Positions 23,501-27,501 of a stretch of DNA of 27,501 nucleotides are shown piece by piece. The stretch's first letter is position 1. Each line of letters opens with the position of its first letter. The DNA comes from Competibacter_A sp003527885 (lineage in GTDB: Bacteria > Pseudomonadota > Gammaproteobacteria > Competibacterales > Competibacteraceae): contig DAORPQ010000038.1 of NCBI GenBank assembly GCA_035442025.1, positions 1-27,501 of the forward strand, given 5' to 3'. Both the position numbers and the translations under genes were made by a program. Below the pieces are notes generated by a model, which was not told the DNA's origin, did no database searches, and saw only the letters and a list, made by a program, of their open reading frames with translations.

Positions 23501-24613
23501 ATGAAAAGTGTCGCCTTTTACCTACCCAATCTCGCCGCTGGCGGCGCCGAACGGACCTTTTTACGGCTGGCGGCCGGCTTTAAGGAGCGGGGTTGCCCGG
23601 TGCGACTGGTGGTGGATCGGCCCGAGGGCGGGCTGCTGGAGACCGTGCAAAACAGCGGCTTGGCGCTGGATGTTCTGCACGCTGGCCGGACCCTGAGCGC
23701 GTTTCCCAAGCTGGGCGCCTGGTTGCGGCACAATACGCCCGATGTGTTGCTGTCGGCGATCACGCATAACAACCTCGTCGCCGTGTGGGCGCGGGCGCTG
23801 GCCCGGACCGCCACGCGGGTCGTCGTTTCCGAACATACCGTGCTTTCGGCGCAAGCCGCGTCCCAGCCCGGCTGGCAATACCGCGTGCTGGCGCCGCTGT
23901 GTCGTTGGACTTATCCGCAAGCGGCGGCCATCGTGGTGGTTTCCGCTGGCGCGGCCGACGATCTGGCGCGTTACGCGGGTTTGTCGCGCGGCGCGATGAA
24001 CGTGATTCCCAACCCGGTGGTCACGCCCGATTACCCGCCACGCATGGCCGCGCCCAGCCCACACCCCTGGCTGACGGACGGCGGTCCGCCGGTGTTCGTC
24101 GCCGCTGGCCGGCTGGTGCCGCTCAAGGATTTTGCCACGTTGTTACAGGCGTTCGCCATCGTCCGACGCCGCGCCGGCGCCCGCTTGCTGGTCATCGGCG
24201 AAGGGCCGGAACGGGAGGCGCTGCTCGCCCTGCGCGCCCGGCTGGGATTGGAGGAAGCGGTGGAGTTGCCCGGTTTTTGTCCCGACCCGCTGCCGCTGTT
24301 CGCCCGCGCCGCCGCAGTGGTGGTCAGCTCGCAATTTGAAGGCTTTGGCCTGACGCTGGTCGAGGCGCTGGCCTGCGGCACGCCCGTCGTCAGCACGGAC
24401 TGTCCGACCGGTCCCGCCGAGATCCTCGCGCGCGGCGTGTATGGCCGGCTGGTTTTGGTGGGGGATGCGGAGGGGTTGGCCGCCGCCATGTTGGAGACGC
24501 TGGCGGATTCTCCCGACCGCGACCGCCTGCGCCAGCGCGCCCAAGACTACACACTGGCGGCGGTGGTCGACCGGTACCTGGAACTGTTCGACCGCTTGAA
24601 ACCACCGCGATGA
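23501..24613 (+). CDS. GT4 family glycosyltransferase (exopolysaccharide locus)
   Basis: The 370-residue GT-B protein has an N-terminal GGAE loop (YLPNLAAGGAERTFLRLAAG) and C-terminal donor-binding parts FVAAGRLVPLKDFATLLQAF, LLVIGEGPEREAL, VELPGFCPDPLPLF and SSQFEGFGLTLVEALACGTP (E-x7-E). It resembles capsule/LPS galactosyl- or N-acetylglucosaminyl-type transferases. It should act at the cytosolic side on lipid-linked sugars. It has no good ribosome site at the ATG, and its end overlaps the ATP-grasp gene (ATGA), so the two are coupled. Confidence 0.88.
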   Translation: MKSVAFYLPNLAAGGAERTFLRLAAGFKERGCPVRLVVDRPEGGLLETVQNSGLALDVLHAGRTLSAFPKLGAWLRHNTPDVLLSAITHNNLVAVWARALARTATRVVVSEHTVLSAQAASQPGWQYRVLAPLCRWTYPQAAAIVVVSAGAADDLARYAGLSRGAMNVIPNPVVTPDYPPRMAAPSPHPWLTDGGPPVFVAAGRLVPLKDFATLLQAFAIVRRRAGARLLVIGEGPEREALLALRARLGLEEAVELPGFCPDPLPLFARAAAVVVSSQFEGFGLTLVEALACGTPVVSTDCPTGPAEILARGVYGRLVLVGDAEGLAAAMLETLADSPDRDRLRQRAQDYTLAAVVDRYLELFDRLKPPR

Positions 24614-25779
24614 ACGCTTCCCGTGTCGCTGCCGTGGTCGTCGGCGTCGAAGTCAACGGCCTGGGCATCCTGCGCAGTCTGGCGTTGGGCGATGTGCCGC
24701 TGATCGCCGCCGACGCCGATCCGCGCCAGCCCGCCATGCGCACCCGGCACGGCCGCAAGCTGGGGTTGCGCGCCTTGACAGGTTCTGAACTGGTGGAGGA
24801 TTTGCTCGCCCTGGCGCGCAGCCTGGACCAACGCCCGGTACTGTTCCTCACACGCGACGATACGGTGGCTACCGTCTCGGCGCACCGCGAAACCTTGGCC
24901 CAGCATTATCGCTTCCAGTTACCGCCGCCGGCTATCACCACCGCGCTGAACACCAAGGCCGGTTTTCAGGCACTCGCCCAACAGGGCAACTTTCCCGTTC
25001 CGCCCGGCGTCCATGTCACCGGTGAGGCCGATTTGCCGGAGCTGGCCGCGTTGCCCTACCCCTGCGCGCTCAAGCCCGGCGAGCGCAACGCGGCTTACGA
25101 CCGCCAGTTCGCCAAGGCGTATCGAATCGACTCGTTTACCGAGGCGAAAGACCTTTGCCGGCGGATTCTGCCGGTGATGCCCGATTTGCTCGTGCAGCAA
25201 TGGATCGAGGGCGGAGACGACGCGATTTACTTCGTGCTGCAATACCATCCGGGCGGCGGTCGGTCGCCGCTGTCGTTCACCGGGCGTAAGATTCGCTCGT
25301 GGCCGGCCTGCATCGGCGTCGCGGCCCGCTGTGGTCCCGCGCCGGAAATGGCCGCCGAACTGGAACCGTTGACAACGCGATTTTTTCAGTCTTGTCAGTT
25401 GGAAGGCTGGGCCGCCATGGAATACAAGCGCGATGCCCGCGACGGCCGTTTCGTGATGATCGAGCCTTCGGCGGGGCGTTCCGAAATGCTGGGTGAAATC
25501 GCCGTGCTGAACGGCGTCAATCTGCCGCTGGCCGCTTATCACTGGCTGATTGGCGAGGAGCCGCCGCCGCCGACAACGCGGCCCCGCACCCTGTGGCGGC
25601 GCGACTGGCTGGCCGATACGGCCGCCGCGCACGCCCAGCCGGAGATCGGGCTTTGGTCGCCGGCGGATGCCCCCGTAATGGACGGCTTCTGGCGGCGCGA
25701 CGATCCGCTGCCGGCGCTGTACGCTTACCCGCAGCGCGCGCTGGGCGCGGTGTGGCGGCGGCTGGCTGGTCGGAGCTAA
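24610..25779 (+). CDS. ATP-grasp domain protein (carboxylate-amine ligase-like)
   Basis: The 389-residue protein has an N-terminal pre-ATP-grasp fold (VAAVVVGVEVNGLGILRSLA), a lysine-bearing nucleotide strand (YPCALKPGERNAAYDRQFAK), a hinge region (LLVQQWIEGGDDAIYFVLQY) and a metal/phosphate-binding segment (AAMEYKRDARDGRFVMIEPS followed by AGRSEML). Such enzymes join a carboxylate to an amine with ATP. In an exopolysaccharide locus it may add an amino acid to a uronic acid or make a peptide-like substituent; compare other ATP-grasp proteins next to glycosyltransferases. The overlap with the GT4 gene supports a joint role. The substrate is unknown. Confidence 0.82.
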   Translation: MNASRVAAVVVGVEVNGLGILRSLALGDVPLIAADADPRQPAMRTRHGRKLGLRALTGSELVEDLLALARSLDQRPVLFLTRDDTVATVSAHRETLAQHYRFQLPPPAITTALNTKAGFQALAQQGNFPVPPGVHVTGEADLPELAALPYPCALKPGERNAAYDRQFAKAYRIDSFTEAKDLCRRILPVMPDLLVQQWIEGGDDAIYFVLQYHPGGGRSPLSFTGRKIRSWPACIGVAARCGPAPEMAAELEPLTTRFFQSCQLEGWAAMEYKRDARDGRFVMIEPSAGRSEMLGEIAVLNGVNLPLAAYHWLIGEEPPPPTTRPRTLWRRDWLADTAAAHAQPEIGLWSPADAPVMDGFWRRDDPLPALYAYPQRALGAVWRRLAGRS

Positions 25780-25860
25780 ACGCTTCCGAAGCGGTCCACC
25801 CCGTCAGCGCCCACCGGCTCACGGCGTCAAGGGGCAGGCGCAATAGCTTGTCGGACACGA

Positions 25861-25866
25861 TATAAT
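25861..25866 (+). promoter_or_regulatory. Consensus -10 box upstream of the adaptor gene
   Basis: TATAAT at 25861-25866 matches the -10 consensus, 75 bases before the adaptor start. No good -35 is at the right distance. The 161-bp gap is AT-rich at its right half and otherwise empty. Confidence 0.3.
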
Positions 25867-25940
25867 GCTCAATTTTTAGGAAGTTGCTAGGCTTCAATAG
25901 CGGCTAACTTTCTAAAATTATCGCTCGATTAATTGACTCC

Positions 25941-27119
25941 ATGCCTGAACTACCTGCCCGCCGTTCCTTTTCGCTGGTTCTCGTTCTGTCCGCGCTCTCG
26001 CTAATCGTGGCTGCGGCGTGGTTTTTCAACCGCTCGACCTCGCAAACCCCGGAACCGCCAAAGAGCACCGAAAACCTTACAGGACCCACCAGTGCCCCCC
26101 GCCCGGCGCTCGCCATCACCGCCGAAACGCCGCGACGGACACCGCTTGCCGAACAGCTTGCGGCCAACGGCGACATCGCCGCGTGGCAGGAGGCGAGCAT
26201 CGGCTCGGATGTCAACGGCCTGCGTCTGGCGGAGGTACGGGCCGATGTCGGTGATCGGGTCCAGAAAGGCCAAGTGCTGGCCGTGTTCGACGCCGATCTG
26301 GTGGAAGCCGACCGGGCGCAAGCCCGCGCCGGTCTAGCTGAAGCCGAGGCCGCCTTGATCGACGCCAGCGGCAATGCCGACCGGGCGCGAGCGATTGCCC
26401 CCAGCGGCGCAATGAGTAAGCAACAGGTCAATCAATACCTGACCGCTGAAAAGACTGCACAGGCACGGGTCAAGGCTGCTCAAGCCCTGGTGGAAAGCCA
26501 GGATTTACGGCTTAAACATACGCAGGTGCTCGCGCCGGATGCGGGCGTGATCTCAGTGCGCAGTGCGACGGTGGGTGCGGTCGCTGCCCCTGGCATGGAG
26601 TTGTTTCGGCTGATGTTGCGCGGGCGGCTGGAATGGCGGGCGGAGGTGACGGCGGCGGATTTGACCCGGCTCAAAATCGGTCTGCGCGCGCGTGTCACCT
26701 TACCGGGTGGGGGTGAGGTGCAAGGCACCCTGCGCCAACTCGCCCCGACGGTCGATCCCAAAACCCGCTATGCCATCGCCTACGTCGATCTACCCGCCGG
26801 TTCGGCGGCGCGGGCCGGGATGTTCGCGCAAGGCATTTTTGAATTGGCCCAGACCGAGGCGCTGACCGTGCCGCAGGAGGCGGTGGTGATGCGTGATGGG
26901 TTCGCCCATGTGCTGATCGTCGGCGCGGATCGGCGGGTGAGTCTTAAGCGGGTGCAAACTGGGCGGATGGTGGAAAATCGCATGGAGATCAGGGAGGGTC
27001 TGCTGCCAGAGCAAACGGTGGCGGTGCGCGGCGCGGCGTTCCTCAACGATGGGGATTTGGTGCAGGTCAGCGCGGAGGGTTCCACAACGAACTCTGTTGG
27101 CGTTCCTGTGGCAGATTAG
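25941..27119 (+). CDS. RND efflux periplasmic adaptor (membrane fusion protein)
   Basis: The 392-residue protein has an N-terminal signal anchor (SLVLVLSALSLIVAAAWFF), then a linker, a lipoyl-like half-motif (GLRLAEVRADVGDRVQKGQV), a helical hairpin (about 125-190), the second lipoyl half (VLAPDAGVISVRSATVGAVA) and a beta-barrel domain (ALTVPQEAVVMRDGFAHVLI). It would link an inner-membrane RND pump to an outer-membrane channel. The pump normally follows on the same strand, but the next 380 bases hold only a relic and a small frame. It may use a pump encoded elsewhere. The start ATG at 25941 has no strong ribosome site. Confidence 0.86.
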   Translation: MPELPARRSFSLVLVLSALSLIVAAAWFFNRSTSQTPEPPKSTENLTGPTSAPRPALAITAETPRRTPLAEQLAANGDIAAWQEASIGSDVNGLRLAEVRADVGDRVQKGQVLAVFDADLVEADRAQARAGLAEAEAALIDASGNADRARAIAPSGAMSKQQVNQYLTAEKTAQARVKAAQALVESQDLRLKHTQVLAPDAGVISVRSATVGAVAAPGMELFRLMLRGRLEWRAEVTAADLTRLKIGLRARVTLPGGGEVQGTLRQLAPTVDPKTRYAIAYVDLPAGSAARAGMFAQGIFELAQTEALTVPQEAVVMRDGFAHVLIVGADRRVSLKRVQTGRMVENRMEIREGLLPEQTVAVRGAAFLNDGDLVQVSAEGSTTNSVGVPVAD

Positions 27120-27232
27120 TAGCGGTGGGAATAGCTGGAAACAGGCCAATCTTTAGCAGCTCTTATGAGGGCAGAACCAAACGATTTCGCTAGACTGGTT
27201 GTCCTCGTCAGGCTTGCATTGGAGAAGTTAAA

Positions 27233-27349
27233 ATGGCTAAGGCCTACGAAACCATTGTCCAAGGGCTAAAAGAAGCTATCTCTCTCAACGAAGGCAAACC
27301 GATTGCGGCTAAGGTTCATCGTTCAGAAAAATTGATGTTGCCGTATTAG
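27233..27349 (+). pseudogene. Frameshifted antitoxin N-terminus (HigA/NadS-like)
   Basis: A 38-codon frame begins MAKAYETIVQGLKEAISLNE and ends KVHRSEKLMLPY at TAG. The start resembles the N-terminus of small helix-turn-helix antitoxins (pattern M-x-K-A-x-x-x-I-x-x-G-L-x-E-A). One extra A in the A-run near 27325 would give SEKIDVAVL, which restores the family-like step before the HTH, but the frame then ends without an HTH. It is therefore a truncated, frameshifted relic. GGAG lies 9-12 bases upstream of the ATG. No toxin gene is seen beside it. Confidence 0.5.
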
Positions 27350-27370
27350 GTGGCCATGGAGAGTATTTGT

Positions 27371-27493
27371 ATGTCACTTGATCTTGTTCTTTTTATCGCC
27401 GGCGTATTATTGTCTGCTGTCTTCTCGTGGTTTTTTACGCATATATATGGTTTTGTTGCACAAATGTACGGTGTCCGCATATCAAGGCGATGA
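27371..27493 (+). CDS. Possible small single-span membrane protein (40 aa)
   Basis: The frame MSLDLVLFIAGVLLSAVFSW followed by FFTHIYGFVAQ and a basic end (RISRR) gives one membrane helix (about 4-22). GGAGAG lies about 8 bases upstream. It could be a real small protein or the N-terminal anchor of a longer, broken protein. Nearby sequence is AT-richer than the rest of the window. Confidence 0.4.
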   Translation: MSLDLVLFIAGVLLSAVFSWFFTHIYGFVAQMYGVRISRR

Positions 27494-27501
27494 ACGAACA
27501 G

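Noticed and set aside
25517..25897. 126-codon minus-strand frame after the ATP-grasp gene
   Set aside because: Its first 37 residues look mildly protein-like, but most of it is antisense to the ATP-grasp gene and no ribosome site or domain is seen.
27165..27269. 34-codon frame beginning MRAEPNDFARLVV
   Set aside because: No ribosome site and it overlaps the antitoxin start in another frame; possible toxin remnant but no supporting motif.

Overview
The window looks like chromosomal DNA of a GC-rich Gammaproteobacterium. Evidence: PilU-type twitching ATPase, a SthA remnant close to the enterobacterial/pseudomonad protein, Tpx with Cys60/Cys94, DgkA, and a Wzx/Wzy-type exopolysaccharide locus. 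A lineage near Competibacteraceae or other GC-rich environmental gammaproteobacteria is my guess from gene content only. No rRNA, tRNA, CRISPR array, complete insertion sequence or phage gene was seen. GC is visibly lower in the first 1.5 kb and the last 0.4 kb.

Layout. (1) 1-1482: start of a polyol-type ABC transporter binding protein (minus, cut by the window edge) divergent from an AraC/MtlR-like regulator. (2) 1690-4218: minus-strand unit of a decayed sthA remnant, pilU and a class I aminotransferase. (3) 4472-9301: a pterin/riboflavin-like set: a stand-alone RibD_C reductase (plus) facing a tightly packed minus-strand run of Uma2 protein, MDR dehydrogenase, PTPS-like protein, GT4 glycosyltransferase and methyltransferase. 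(4) 9399-12513: housekeeping genes: MaoC/HTD2-type hydratase, gcvH, a relic of thiC, tpx and dgkA. (5) 12622-25779: a roughly 13 kb exopolysaccharide locus. (6) 25941-27501: an orphan RND-type adaptor, a frameshifted antitoxin fragment and a possible small membrane protein.

How the genes work together. The exopolysaccharide locus holds two GT4 transferases, a Wzx-like flippase, a VpsF/Wzy-like polymerase, a Wzz-like chain-length protein, a Wza-like export lipoprotein, a separate P-loop protein that replaces the usual Wzc kinase domain but has lost the Walker A lysine, a CE4 deacetylase, a secreted GH5 hydrolase, an ATP-grasp ligase, a Cys-repeat secreted protein and one unknown protein. No initiating undecaprenyl-phosphate sugar transferase is in the window. 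The pterin-like set combines two enzymes that act on GTP-derived heterocycles with an oxidoreductase, a sugar transferase and a methyltransferase, which suggests a decorated (glycosylated, methylated) pteridine or pyrimidine small molecule. This is the best candidate here for an undescribed pathway.

Three gene relics (sthA, thiC, antitoxin) show active gene decay in this region.
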